Assembly: GCA_040220455.1 (NCBI GenBank)
Contig: JAVJUS010000030.1
Location: 6,106-70,105 of the forward strand
Origin: JAVJUS01 sp040220455
GTDB lineage: Bacteria; Pseudomonadota; Alphaproteobacteria; DSM-16000; Inquilinaceae
Direction of reading: 5' to 3'
DNA length: 64,000 nucleotides
Part shown: piece by piece, positions 15,632-24,351 of the stretch
Layout: the number at the start of each line of letters is the position of its first letter
How positions within the stretch are numbered: position 1 is the stretch's first letter
The notes under the pieces: model-generated
The model's input: only the letters and a program-made list of their open reading frames with translations
Databases searched by the model: none
Told to the model about the DNA's origin: nothing
Program-made: the position numbers and the translations under genes

Positions 15632-16903
15632 CTATCGCGCCGCGGTGCCTGGTCTCTCTGAGCCGCCGTCGCCGACGCGCCAGGCCGGCAGCCACAGCGT
15701 CGCGGTGGTTCCATCGGGCCCGGTGTTCAGGTCGAGGCGGCCGCCATGGGCCTCGGCCAGGAGCCGGGTCAGCGGCAAGCCGAGGCCGACATGGCCGTCG
15801 CGGGCCGTATGCGGTGCTCCGCCGCGTTCGAAGGGCCGATCCGCCCGCACGAGCGTCGCCTCAGGCATGCCATTCCCGATATCGCTGACGGCGATTCCGA
15901 GTGCCCCTGACGGATCATGGCGCAGGGAGACCGTCACCACCGCGTCGGGCGGCGAGGCGGCGATGGCGTTGGCCAGGAGGGCGGCGACCATCTGGATGGC
16001 ATGATCCGGATCGACGGTGAGCACGGTGCCGACGTCCTCCCCGATGGCGGTTTCAATCTCTACGCCGACAAGGCCCGCCTCGGGCAGGACCTGTTCCCGT
16101 GCGGCGGCGATCAAGCCGCCCAGCGGGACCGGCGCATCGGCCAGCGGCAGTTCGCCGCGGTCCAGGGCGGCGTAGGAGAGCACGCGCTCGATCAAGCGCT
16201 GAAGACGCCGTCCGGCGGTCAGAACATGGTCGCCATAATCGATGGTCTGCGGGCAGCCGCAGGTTTGGCCGCCGGCGATCAGATCGGCGAAGCCGACGAC
16301 GGCGTTGAGCGGCGTGCGCAACTCGTGGCCGACCAGATCGAGGATGCGCCGCCGCGCCCGGTCGCCGGCCGCGGCAACGGCCTCTGCTGCCGCCTCGCCC
16401 GTGTCGCGCCGATCGGCCAGGCGATGAACGACCAGCGTCGCCAGATGCCGCAGCGCCGCCCGATCGGCATCGTCGAAGCGCTCGCGCCGGGTCGGGTCGA
16501 TGATGCACAGGCTGCCCAGGCGGACGCCTTCCGGGGCGATCAGGGGAGCCCCGGCGTAGAACCGGATATGCGGCGGGCCGGTGACCAGCGGGTTGTCCCG
16601 AAAGCGCGGGTCGACGCTCGCATCGAGAACGACCAGCTCGTTGTCGGTCATGATGGTGTGGGCGCAGAAGGCCCGGTCGCGCGCCGTGCCTTCGCGCGGT
16701 AGGCCGACCGCCGCGGCGAAGCACTGCCGGTCACGGTCGATCAGCGTCACCAGGGCGATCGGCGCGCTGAAGCGGCTCGCCGTCACGTCGAGGAGGGTGG
16801 CGAGCACACGGTCCTCGGCGGTTCCCGCGCCGCTGTAGGCGTCGAGTACCGCCTGGCGGTAGGCTTCGTTGGTCGGGGTCGGCCCCGGCGAAGGGCGGCT
16901 CAT
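15632..16903 (-). CDS. GAF-domain sensor histidine kinase
   Basis: About 423 aa from the ATG at 16903, chosen because GGGAGA sits about 10 bp upstream and the protein then starts MSRPSPGPTP; an in-frame start at 17008 would add 35 low-complexity residues. Order: GAF domain (about 20-165, with TLIDRDRQCF and FYAGAPLIAPEGVRLGSLCI), HisKA with phospho-acceptor H193 in VGHELRTPLNAVVGF, and HATPase_c ending with HVGLGLPLTRLLAEAHGG. No transmembrane segment, so it is soluble. No response regulator is adjacent. In the ATP lid the N-box is LLANAIAAS rather than the usual N-A-x-K-F-T, so activity may be weak. Confidence 0.85.
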   Translation of the reverse strand: MSRPSPGPTPTNEAYRQAVLDAYSGAGTAEDRVLATLLDVTASRFSAPIALVTLIDRDRQCFAAAVGLPREGTARDRAFCAHTIMTDNELVVLDASVDPRFRDNPLVTGPPHIRFYAGAPLIAPEGVRLGSLCIIDPTRRERFDDADRAALRHLATLVVHRLADRRDTGEAAAEAVAAAGDRARRRILDLVGHELRTPLNAVVGFADLIAGGQTCGCPQTIDYGDHVLTAGRRLQRLIERVLSYAALDRGELPLADAPVPLGGLIAAAREQVLPEAGLVGVEIETAIGEDVGTVLTVDPDHAIQMVAALLANAIAASPPDAVVTVSLRHDPSGALGIAVSDIGNGMPEATLVRADRPFERGGAPHTARDGHVGLGLPLTRLLAEAHGGRLDLNTGPDGTTATLWLPAWRVGDGGSERPGTAAR

Positions 16904-17053
16904 CGATCGCGCGTCTCCCGCGGCCGCTCCGGCGGCACCCGCCGCGCTGTGGCGTCGGCGCTGAATCAGCCGCAGGGCATCGCTGCATCGAATTCTATAC
17001 AACCACACATGCTAAGAGATTAACATTCTATTTCCACAGCAGGGTTGGATTCG

Positions 17054-17251
17054 ATGGACCCGTTCGACAATCCTTTGTTGCCGGCCCGGCTGCGCCGAAT
17101 CGCCGATGATCTGGAGATGGCGGCCAAGCGCGGGGACGTGGCCGAGACGGACCGCGCCAATTCGTTCGACGTCGCCAACGAGCTGCGCCGGCTGGCATCG
17201 AGCCTCGACGGTCTGTCGGCACCGTCCGTCCGTCAGGACGGCGGGACATAG
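17054..17251 (+). CDS. Small hypothetical protein
   Basis: 65 aa from the ATG at 17054 (an in-frame ATG at 17045 is possible). Predicted helical and charged: RLRRIADDLEMAAKRGDVAE and VANELRRLASSLDG. Its 3' end overlaps the 3' end of the convergent LapG-like gene by 19 bp. Codon use fits the neighbours, but there is no recognised family, so it may not be real. Confidence 0.4.
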   Translation: MDPFDNPLLPARLRRIADDLEMAAKRGDVAETDRANSFDVANELRRLASSLDGLSAPSVRQDGGT

Positions 17252-17871
17252 GACCAGAGAGCGCCGTCGTGGATCGCGTAGATCGGCTCGAAGTAGGTAG
17301 CCTGTTGGCGGGTCAGGAGCGCATCCTCGCCCATGTCGAGAACCCGCCACGTGTCGTCGACCTGTACCTCGAGCACGGCGTGATAGGCTCGGCGGTCGCG
17401 ATGATAGCCGACGACGAGGCGCAGGTGGGTGGCCGGTACGCCAAGGCGCCGCAACTCGACGAGCTTGGCGATGGCGTAGTCCTCGCAATCGCCGCCGGTC
17501 GCCCGGAACTCCGTGGGCGTGAGCCAGCGGTCGGCGACGCCCCAGCGCTCCGGGTCGCTGACATAGGGCACGGCATTCACGTCACGGTTGACCGCACGCA
17601 CGGTGTCGAGGCTGACATCCCGGTCCACCGGGGTCCCGACAAGGTCGGCCAGCGACGGGGCGACGGCGCGCCACTTGGAGAGTTGCTCAGCGGATCCGAC
17701 CTGACGCGGCTCACGGGTTGCAAGTGTCGGGATACCGCTCGGCGCATAGGCGGCGAGGCGTACGGTCTGGGCGCTCGCCGCCGGAGGCAGGGCGACGGGG
17801 AGACCCGCGATCAGGGCCGCAATGGCAACCCCGAGCCGCGCTGACGATCGAATGTGTTCGGAGATATCCAT
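17233..17871 (-). CDS. Transglutaminase-like cysteine protease (BTLCP, LapG-like)
   Basis: 212 aa. An N-terminal hydrophobic segment (LGVAIAALIAGLPVALPPAA, ending at SAQ) is a signal peptide. The bacterial transglutaminase-like cysteine protease triad is visible: C129 in GGDCEDYA, H164 in RAYHAVL, D179 in RVLDMGED. LapG cleaves adhesin N-termini in the periplasm under control of a c-di-GMP receptor (LapD). Two EAL-type proteins lie immediately upstream on the same strand, though neither is an obvious LapD. The RTX protein at 55.2 kb is a possible but unproven substrate. Confidence 0.85.
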   Translation of the reverse strand: MDISEHIRSSARLGVAIAALIAGLPVALPPAASAQTVRLAAYAPSGIPTLATREPRQVGSAEQLSKWRAVAPSLADLVGTPVDRDVSLDTVRAVNRDVNAVPYVSDPERWGVADRWLTPTEFRATGGDCEDYAIAKLVELRRLGVPATHLRLVVGYHRDRRAYHAVLEVQVDDTWRVLDMGEDALLTRQQATYFEPIYAIHDGALWSYVPPS

Positions 17872-18211
17872 GCTCGGCTCTTGCTCCCTTTCGGGGCAGG
17901 AGCCTGGGTCTCTGAAGATAACAGAACGTTAAGACCCGAAGAGCGGCAATCATTTTTGGCGTCTGTCTTTCCCTGATCCTGAAAGACCTGTTGTCGGAAC
18001 ATGCGCATCATCTGGCGGAACTGTTCGTCTTCTTTTCAAAATGTGCCGGTGTTGGAGTATTATCTTGCAAAAACCGGGCGCACTCTTCTTACGCGAGCGC
18101 GTGGACGCTTGCGGGAATTCGCTCCCGTGGCTGCGTCTTGTCGTCGCGCGCCCTGCCTCGGGCTGTGAAGTGCGAACGCCGTCGCCGGGCCGTGGCAACG
18201 GCAGCGCACGT
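17872..18211. other. Intergenic region, nothing recognised
   Basis: 340 bp between the EAL-protein stop and the LapG-like start, both leftward. It presumably contains the LapG-like promoter; no hairpin or operator stands out. Confidence 0.4.
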
Positions 18212-19954
18212 TCAGGCGGTCTGCCAGGACAACCGGTCTGGTGCGCGGAGCAAATCGCGCAGCTGGTCGGCGGGCATCGGCCGGGCGTAGAAGTAGCCCT
18301 GGCCGTAGGTACAACCCCAGTAGCGCAGATGCCGGTGGATCTCGGCCGTCTCGACGCCCTCCGCGACCACGGCGCAGTCCAGCCGGCCGGCCAGCATCAG
18401 GGCGGATTGCACGATCGCGCTGTCGAAGCGGGCGGGGATGGCGGCAATGAACTCCCGGTCGATCTTGATGACGTCGATGGGCAGCCGCTTGAGGTAGTCG
18501 AGCGAGCAGTGTCCGGTGCCGAAATCGTCGATCGCCACGCGCACGCCGAGGCGGCGCAGGGCGGCCAGGCTCTCGATCACCCGATCCAGGTCGGTGACGA
18601 AGGCCGTCTCGGTGACCTCTACCTCGAGGCGCGTGCCGGAGAGCGCATGACGGTCGAGGACGTCAGCGACGAAGTCCGGAAACTCGGCGTCTTCGAGATC
18701 CCGGACCGAGACGTTGACGGCCAGGCTGAACCCCGCCGGCAGGTCGTCACTCGTGAGGGTCCGCGCCGCTTCTCCAATGACCCACCGGGTCAGGGGATGC
18801 ATCAGCGAGGTCCGTTCGAGCAGCGGGAACAGGCGCCCTGGCGACACCGGTCCGGCGCTCGGATGGGTCCAGCGGAACAGGGCCTCGGCGCCGTCGCACC
18901 GCCCGTCGCGCAGCGTCACCTTCGGCTGGAAATGCAAGGCGAACCCGTCGCCCGAGGACAAGGCCGCGCGGAAATCGTCGAGAAGGGCGATGTCGGCTCT
19001 CTGCGTCGCATTGGCCTCGGCATCGAACACGACGTGGCGGCGTTGGTGAGCGCGCGCGATTTCGACGGCGGACGCCGCGGCGGCGAAGGTCTGCTGCGGG
19101 TCGCCGCGAACGACGGCCGCGAGTCCGACACGCCCCTCGGCCTGGGCATGAAGCCCGCTCGGGCGCAGCGGCACGGCGACGGCGTCCAGCAATCGCTTGC
19201 CGATCTCGACGGCCCGATCCGTGTCGGCGTCCCCCAGGATCAAGCCGAACCGGTCGGAGCGAATTCGAAAGAGCGGTCCGTGCGCCGCCGCGGCCGGTAT
19301 CAGCCGTTCCTCGATCAGTTCGCCGATCCATTCGTCCGCCATCGACGGCCCGAGGACGACCTGACGGTCGTCAAACCCCTCGATTTGAAGCATCAGGCAT
19401 TGTGAAGCTTTCTGCCGTGCCGGGGCGGCCAGCGCTTCGAGGAACGCCGCCTTGTTGAGCAGCCCGGATCCCGGGTCACGGAAGGCCATGGCGCGGACCT
19501 TGTCCGCTTCCAGCCGTCCCCGCCCGACGGCGAGTCCGGCGCCGGCGGCGATCACGACAAAGAATCCGCCGCGCACGAGCCAGCTCTCGACCGGCTGGGC
19601 AAGACCCTCGGCGACGCTCAGCGGCATCATCGGTCCGAAGGCGATCGCCGCCGCCACGGCAGCGAGCAGGCTGCCCAGCATCCCGAACAGCGCTGCCCCG
19701 AAAAGGATTGGGACATAGGCGAGATGCACGAAAGCCAGGCGAGTCCCACCAGTCCAGTACACGACGGCGTACGCCAGCACCAGGCACACGGCCACCGCGA
19801 TCCAGCCGGCGGCGATCTCTACGGGACCGCCCTGGACCGGACGAACCGCGGCCGAGTGAAGCAGCGTTCGCAGCCGGCTGGTCCGGGGGCCGGCCTTTCG
19901 CCAAGCGTCAGACACCTCTGCGAACCTAGCGCCGCCCTTTGCTACGAATGCCAT
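18212..19954 (-). CDS. Membrane GGDEF(degenerate)-EAL protein, c-di-GMP phosphodiesterase
   Basis: About 580 aa from the ATG at 19954 (another in frame at 20011). Three or four transmembrane helices (about 50-140), then a GGDEF domain in which the signature is replaced by RSDRFGLIL, so no cyclase activity is expected, then a complete EAL domain. The EAL residues needed for c-di-GMP hydrolysis are present: EALFRW, NVSV, EVTETAF, DDFGTG, VIKIDREF and AEGVET. It probably lowers c-di-GMP and may act with the LapG-like protease next door. The degenerate GGDEF may sense GTP. Confidence 0.88.
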   Translation of the reverse strand: MAFVAKGGARFAEVSDAWRKAGPRTSRLRTLLHSAAVRPVQGGPVEIAAGWIAVAVCLVLAYAVVYWTGGTRLAFVHLAYVPILFGAALFGMLGSLLAAVAAAIAFGPMMPLSVAEGLAQPVESWLVRGGFFVVIAAGAGLAVGRGRLEADKVRAMAFRDPGSGLLNKAAFLEALAAPARQKASQCLMLQIEGFDDRQVVLGPSMADEWIGELIEERLIPAAAAHGPLFRIRSDRFGLILGDADTDRAVEIGKRLLDAVAVPLRPSGLHAQAEGRVGLAAVVRGDPQQTFAAAASAVEIARAHQRRHVVFDAEANATQRADIALLDDFRAALSSGDGFALHFQPKVTLRDGRCDGAEALFRWTHPSAGPVSPGRLFPLLERTSLMHPLTRWVIGEAARTLTSDDLPAGFSLAVNVSVRDLEDAEFPDFVADVLDRHALSGTRLEVEVTETAFVTDLDRVIESLAALRRLGVRVAIDDFGTGHCSLDYLKRLPIDVIKIDREFIAAIPARFDSAIVQSALMLAGRLDCAVVAEGVETAEIHRHLRYWGCTYGQGYFYARPMPADQLRDLLRAPDRLSWQTA

Positions 19955-20049
19955 CCGAACTGTCCCCAAGCGTTGACGTGCGCGCGAGCCAGCACAACAC
20001 CGCAAAAACATGCCATGGCATATTGAAATACCAAGGTATTAATCGTTCC

Positions 20050-21393
20050 TTACCCACTGCTGCTACGGACGTATTTCGATTCGGCGGTGTCGTAGCTGTC
20101 GAATGGCGAGCGCATCTTGTGTCGGTCCTTGAGCACCGACAGGCTGGGCGCGATCGCCTCGCCGTCGAGGAAATGGAAGCCGGCCTTGAACGCGGCGAGG
20201 CCGACGCCTCGCGTGTTCGCGCGGTGCCCGAACGCCTTCAGGCCCGCCGTCCGAGCGGCCCGGGCGACCGTGGCCACATTGTCCGTCTGCCCCTTCGAGA
20301 CATGACCAAGATCGACCGCCACACCCATGATCCCCTTGTCGAGCAACGAGGCGCACTGGTCGGTGCCGCACTTGATTTCGACCAACACACCTCGGCCGAA
20401 GGGTCGGACCGACTGGATCAACTCGAGCAGCCGGCTGTCCGGGCACTTGTCCGGCACGCCATAGATTTCGAGGGCGATGAACTTGCGGTAGCCCTCGGGA
20501 ATACGCTGGCACAGGGCGAGAAAGGCGTTTCGCGTGTTCTGCCCGTTCAGGGTGTTGTAGTTGACGGGGACTACGATCATGCCGTGCCGCCCGTCCTTCA
20601 GCGCGTCGTGAAGCATGGCCACGGCACGCCCGAGTACGACGCCATCCATCTCCGCGGTCAGATCCACCAGGGCGCTCGGATCCGAGACGAGCTGGATGTG
20701 GGACAACAGATTGGCCCCGCTGAAGTCGTCGAGGCGGGCGACGTAGCCTTCGACCATCCCGGATCGGCAGGTCCAGACCGGACGCAGCTTCACCTCGGCA
20801 CTGTTCTTGAGCAGCGCGCGTGCCTGCTGCATGGCGGTCTGCGCTTCGTCCCGGATGGCACTGAGCTGACGCCCGATCGCGGCCAGTGGTCCGTCGTCGT
20901 CTTCGAGGATCAGGTCGACGTCGACCTCGGAGACCGTGTGGTCGACCCGAAGCGCTGCATATTCCGGCGCCGCTTCGAGCAGCCGCACTCGGATCTCCTC
21001 GCCAATTTTCCGGGTCGTGCGTTCGGCCGCGGTCCGGCCGAGGCGCGAAAAGCAAATCACGTAGTTCTCGGGATCCGGGCGGCTATAAAAATCCTCGCTC
21101 CCCAGATGCCGATGCAAGACGGACTCGGCAACGCTGTCGACTTGATCGGCGACGTCCGACCACTGGCGACCCAGGGCCTCCCGAACCGCGTCGAGCCCCA
21201 GGACTTGCAGCGTCCCGGCCGCGACCTGATCGCCCGCCCGGTCCTCGAGGCGCGCCCGGGCCTTATGGTCAAACGCGGCCGGTGTCGGCGCGCTATCGGC
21301 GGGCCTGGCAGGGGCCGGCGGGCGTGGCGGCTCCGAGTCGATGCCGAACCGCAGCAACAGGGCTCCTACGGCCTTCGCCGTCGAACGGAACAT
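20050..21393 (-). CDS. Degenerate EAL-like protein
   Basis: About 447 aa from the ATG at 21393, giving MFRSTAKAVGALLLRFGI. The C-terminal half (about 215-430) follows the strand pattern of an EAL barrel: VEGYVARLDD, MIVVPVNYNTLN, FIALEIYGVP, GVLVEIKCG, MGVAVDLGHV, GLKAFGHRANTRG and FHFLDGEAIAP. None of the catalytic EAL, DDFG or EGVE motifs survive. It may bind c-di-GMP without cleaving it, or only a partner. It lies 38 bp or more beyond the active EAL gene on the same strand. Assignment rests on pattern, not on motif identity. Confidence 0.5.
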   Translation of the reverse strand: MFRSTAKAVGALLLRFGIDSEPPRPPAPARPADSAPTPAAFDHKARARLEDRAGDQVAAGTLQVLGLDAVREALGRQWSDVADQVDSVAESVLHRHLGSEDFYSRPDPENYVICFSRLGRTAAERTTRKIGEEIRVRLLEAAPEYAALRVDHTVSEVDVDLILEDDDGPLAAIGRQLSAIRDEAQTAMQQARALLKNSAEVKLRPVWTCRSGMVEGYVARLDDFSGANLLSHIQLVSDPSALVDLTAEMDGVVLGRAVAMLHDALKDGRHGMIVVPVNYNTLNGQNTRNAFLALCQRIPEGYRKFIALEIYGVPDKCPDSRLLELIQSVRPFGRGVLVEIKCGTDQCASLLDKGIMGVAVDLGHVSKGQTDNVATVARAARTAGLKAFGHRANTRGVGLAAFKAGFHFLDGEAIAPSLSVLKDRHKMRSPFDSYDTAESKYVRSSSG

Positions 21394-21435
21394 CGAAGTG
21401 ACCTTTCTTGAACGGAAGTACGAGTTTGATCCCAA

Positions 21436-22063
21436 TTGATTGATTGCTAATTAATGCTGACAATATAGATATTTCTTCCATTCGGTGATTCGTGTAATTT
21501 TTGACCGTATTCGATTCTGGAGGCCATCCGAACCCAGTGCGATTTGCATAAAATGCTCGGATTCTCCGACATCCATTTCCGAGCCCGACGATATTGGGCC
21601 AGAAATGCGATCGCGATTGGGACTGAAGTTGGAATTGAGCCGGCGCTGAAATGAACCTGGAACATTATGTAAAGTTGTTTTCGATGCCGGGGCACGATCA
21701 CCGTAAGCACCGGAACTCTGCCCTTAAATGGCAAAGTGGGCCCGTGCCGGTCGCCGGCCGAAACAGCTTACCCGCCAGCTCGAGCCGATTGCCCAGCCGA
21801 TACGTTCATGTGACCACGCTGCCGTCGCGAGCAACGGAGGGGGCCGCCGCTACTCGGCGCGGTGTCGTCGGGGAAGGGCGGGAGGACGCGCCAGAGGTGG
21901 TGCTTGGCACCCGACAGATAAAATCCGCATCGTTTGGCATGTGGGCTCAATCTTTCGTTAACCGAGTCTCGCGCAAAGTTTGCAACTAAAGGGGGAAATA
22001 AAAATACTACAATTTGTATCTATGCGTTAGGATCGAGATCCCCAGGCCCCGGAGGACAAGACG
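21436..22063. other. AT-richer intergenic region, no gene seen
   Basis: 628 bp between the divergent EAL-like gene and the hypothetical gene at 22064. The left part (21430-21480) is AT-rich (TTGATTGATTGCTAATTAATG) and probably holds the promoter of the EAL-like gene. Short open frames here have poor codon bias and no recognisable product. Confidence 0.4.
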
Positions 22064-22546
22064 GTGACACTTCCCCTGGTCGAGACGGCCACCAACGTTG
22101 CCGCGGTGATCCGCGACCCGGCTTGGCTGCCCGGCAATGCCGGCGCCATGTTGCGATGGTACCAGGACCTCGACGGGGCCACGCCGGGCCAGCCCCGATC
22201 CTCGGCCGTGCTCGCACAGGCCGCGACGATCCGCTGCGGGGAAGCGTCGCCGACCTTCCATTGCATCTCGCCTGACGAGGAGCTCGATGCCCTGTCATTC
22301 GTCCGCGCCTCGCGCGACGATAATGTCCTGGCCGGATTCGACGCGCTCCCGGCTGGGCAGGAGCAGATCCGCCCTGTCGCCGACCTGGCGATCCGGAAGA
22401 GCGAGCCCGTGGTCATGCTCCTGGCCGGATCGCTTCGACCCGACACGATCATGACAATCGGCCTGATCCTGCCCGTACGCATCGGCTTGCTGCGCGCCGG
22501 GGCGGTCCTCGTCTCGGAACCGGCACCGGAACTCTCCGGGGGTTGA
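22064..22546 (+). CDS. Hypothetical protein
   Basis: 160 aa from GTG at 22064. It reads as a mixed alpha/beta protein: LDGATPGQPRSSAVLAQAAT, then ISPDEELDALSFVRASRDDN, and a hydrophobic C-terminus PDTIMTIGLILPVRIGLLRAG. No signal peptide. No family recognised. GC and codon use match the resident genome. It is the last gene before the AlpA/integrase module. Confidence 0.5.
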   Translation: MTLPLVETATNVAAVIRDPAWLPGNAGAMLRWYQDLDGATPGQPRSSAVLAQAATIRCGEASPTFHCISPDEELDALSFVRASRDDNVLAGFDALPAGQEQIRPVADLAIRKSEPVVMLLAGSLRPDTIMTIGLILPVRIGLLRAGAVLVSEPAPELSGG

Positions 22547-22715
22547 GGTAAACTACGGCGATCCGACGGTCTCAAAGTAGTGGTGCAAGGAAACGTCATC
22601 GGCAAGCGTGAATCCGTTCATACTAAAATGCTAAGCTTTCCTGCAGAATGGTGTAGGGCCGAATTGTCAACCACACTGATTGTACGAGAATTTGAGACGG
22701 CCCGAAGGGCGAGAT

Positions 22716-22762
22716 GGGTGGCCGGGTTGCGCAACCCGGCCACCCGCTCCTTCTCAGGAGCG
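22716..22762. repeat. Perfect 30-bp palindrome followed by a second hairpin
   Basis: GGGTGGCCGGGTTGC (22716-22730) is followed directly by its exact complement GCAACCCGGCCACCC (22731-22745). Then CGCTCCT (22745-22751) pairs with AGGAGCG (22756-22762) around TCTC. The pair lies at the 3' end of the leftward alpA gene; the second hairpin includes its stop region. It may terminate the integrase-alpA transcript or form a cruciform used in recombination. Confidence 0.6.
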
Positions 22763-22951
22763 TCGGGTAGATCCGTCTCGACCATCCAGGCGCAATTGCA
22801 GCCAGTCCAGCACTTCGTCCTCAACCCACCCCACTCTGTTCGGGCCAAGCTGTACCCGCTTGGGGAATTGGCCGGCCTTTTCCAGCCGTGCGATGTGCTG
22901 GGGCGAGTACAAGACAAGCTCCTTGACCTGGCGCTTCGACAGTATCCTCAT
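22754..22951 (-). CDS. AlpA-family excisionase/regulator
   Basis: 65 aa from the second of two adjacent ATGs (22951). A single MerR/Xis-type winged helix: ILSKRQVKELVLYSPQHIAR, then LEKAGQFPKRVQLGPNRVGW and VEDEVLDWLQLRL, the standard AlpA layout. AlpA proteins activate integrase expression or act as excisionase in P4-like elements. It lies about 70 bp downstream of the integrase on the same strand, as in many genomic islands. Confidence 0.85.
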   Translation of the reverse strand: MRILSKRQVKELVLYSPQHIARLEKAGQFPKRVQLGPNRVGWVEDEVLDWLQLRLDGRDGSTRRS

Positions 22952-23022
22952 CACGATGCCTCCTTGGAGGGAGCATCGCGATGCCCCGGGTTACGACGAT
23001 ACCCACGGGTACGAACAGATTG

Positions 23023-24135
23023 TCATTTTTGGACGATCTGCGCGAGGAACTCGTCGTGTTGGCGCACCGCCTCCCGCATCTCATCGAGGTACGAGTAGCG
23101 GTTATAGATGGCGGCGACGCCCGAGACCGTCCCTGAGATGTGATTGAGCAGTTTCTCCGCGACGTGAATCGGCGTTCCCAGGCGAGCGAGGTTGGAGCTG
23201 TATGTTCGCCGAAGGTCATGCAGCGTGTACGGCGCAATGGAGAGCGGTCGATCGAAGCGCTCTTTGCACTTCCCCCAACCGTTGAAGGCTCGACCATCGA
23301 CACCGCGCGCCGGGAAGAGTAGGTCGCCGATGTCGGGTAACGCTTCGACTATTGCCTGCGCCCACGGCGAGAGCGGCAGGCGGTGCTCCCGACGGTTCTT
23401 GGTGAAGTCAGCGGGCAACACGACAAGATCGTCCTCGATCCAGCTTCGACGCAACGCGGCAATCTCCCCTCGGCGCTGGCCGGTGAGGATGAGGAGTTGG
23501 ACGATCGGGCCGTACGGATACGGCGTCTCAAATGCTTGGTTCCAGACGGCTCGCAGATCGTCGTCGTAGAGCACGTTCGAGCGGGCCGGGGTGCGAAACG
23601 AGAGTGGCGGCACTGGTGAGTGATCAAGGAAGCCGCGCTTGACGCACCAATTGAGCATCACCCGGACCGCGACGAAGGCGTGCTGCTGCTCCGAGGGGGT
23701 GGTCGCGAGCTTCTCGACTGCGCCCATTATGTCCGCGCGCGTCAGTTCGTCGAGGTTCATCTCGAAGGCGAAGTGTCGGTGGAGGAGGCGGCAGTAGCCC
23801 TCATATGTCCGGGGCTTGTTGCGGGCCTTGCTGTCAGCGAGAAACCGGCGTCGAGCGTCGGCAAAGAGCACCTGCTCGAAGCGGGGCGGAACGGCGCTCT
23901 CTGCCAGAGCTTCCGCTTGGATGAGCTTGGCGGCTTTGCGGGCATCGGCCAGCGAGACATCCGGATATCGGCCGAGCGTCTTCAGTTTCCGCTTTGGGCC
24001 ATACATGACCACGAAGGACTTCGTGCCGCCCTGCGAAACGCGTACGCCAAAGCCGGGCAGCGCCTCGTCGAAGTGGGTCTTCTGCCCCGTCGCCGGGGGG
24101 CGCAGATTCCGGATCAGAATGTCGGTTAGTCGCAT
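23023..24135 (-). CDS. P4-type tyrosine integrase
   Basis: 370 aa. N-terminal DUF4102-type arm-binding domain (LTDILIRNLRPPATGQ ... LPGFGVRVSQGGTKSF), a SAM-like core-binding domain, and the catalytic domain with R in LILTGQRRGEIAAL, H-x-x-R in LHDLRRTYSSNL and the Tyr nucleophile in AAIYNRYSY. The gene starts 131 bp from the tRNA-Met 3' fragment at 24266-24312, the expected target of such integrases. With AlpA it makes a complete integration/excision module for the island to its left. Confidence 0.92.
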   Translation of the reverse strand: MRLTDILIRNLRPPATGQKTHFDEALPGFGVRVSQGGTKSFVVMYGPKRKLKTLGRYPDVSLADARKAAKLIQAEALAESAVPPRFEQVLFADARRRFLADSKARNKPRTYEGYCRLLHRHFAFEMNLDELTRADIMGAVEKLATTPSEQQHAFVAVRVMLNWCVKRGFLDHSPVPPLSFRTPARSNVLYDDDLRAVWNQAFETPYPYGPIVQLLILTGQRRGEIAALRRSWIEDDLVVLPADFTKNRREHRLPLSPWAQAIVEALPDIGDLLFPARGVDGRAFNGWGKCKERFDRPLSIAPYTLHDLRRTYSSNLARLGTPIHVAEKLLNHISGTVSGVAAIYNRYSYLDEMREAVRQHDEFLAQIVQK

Positions 24136-24265
24136 TTTAGTCGCGCCGATCGCGTGTGTAGCGGCGTTTCGCCTTGCTCAGCTATGCGCAGAATATATCA
24201 AGAAAATCAGCCTGGTAAAAGCCTTTAGATCCAGCTATGGTTGGCCTTGAGAGGGTGGGTCAAGT

Positions 24266-24312
24266 GAATCATAATCCGCGTGTCGGGGGTTCAAGTCCCT
24301 CCTCCGCTACCA
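24266..24312 (+). other. tRNA-Met 3' fragment, integration (att) site
   Basis: The sequence GAATCATAATCCGCG followed by TGTCGGGGGTTCAAGTCCC and CTCCGCTACCA is the 3' half of an elongator tRNA-Met: anticodon loop ATCATAA (anticodon CAT), T-loop TTCAAGT, acceptor 3' strand and encoded CCA. The expected 5' half with the D-arm is absent; the bases to the left belong to the integrase leader. This is what remains where an element has integrated into the gene, and the match marks the core of the att site. It is not a functional tRNA. Confidence 0.8.
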
Positions 24313-24314
24313 CC

Positions 24315-24351
24315 AAGAAGCCCGCTAACTCAACAAGTTAGCGGGCTTCTT
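24315..24351 (+). terminator. tRNA-Met terminator hairpin
   Basis: AAGAAGCCCGCTAACT (24315-24330) pairs perfectly with AGTTAGCGGGCTTCTT (24336-24351) across a CAACA loop, starting 2 bp after the CCA. This is the natural Rho-independent terminator of the original tRNA gene. Its preservation indicates that DNA to the right is the chromosome that once followed the intact tRNA. Confidence 0.85.

Noticed and set aside
15421..15888. 155-codon plus-strand frame starting before the histidine kinase end
   Set aside because: Overlaps the kinase gene in antisense for half its length and has no recognisable product.
24241..24312. Complete tRNA gene
   Set aside because: Only the anticodon loop, T-arm, acceptor 3' strand and CCA are present; the 5' acceptor strand and D-arm are missing, so it is an att-site fragment.
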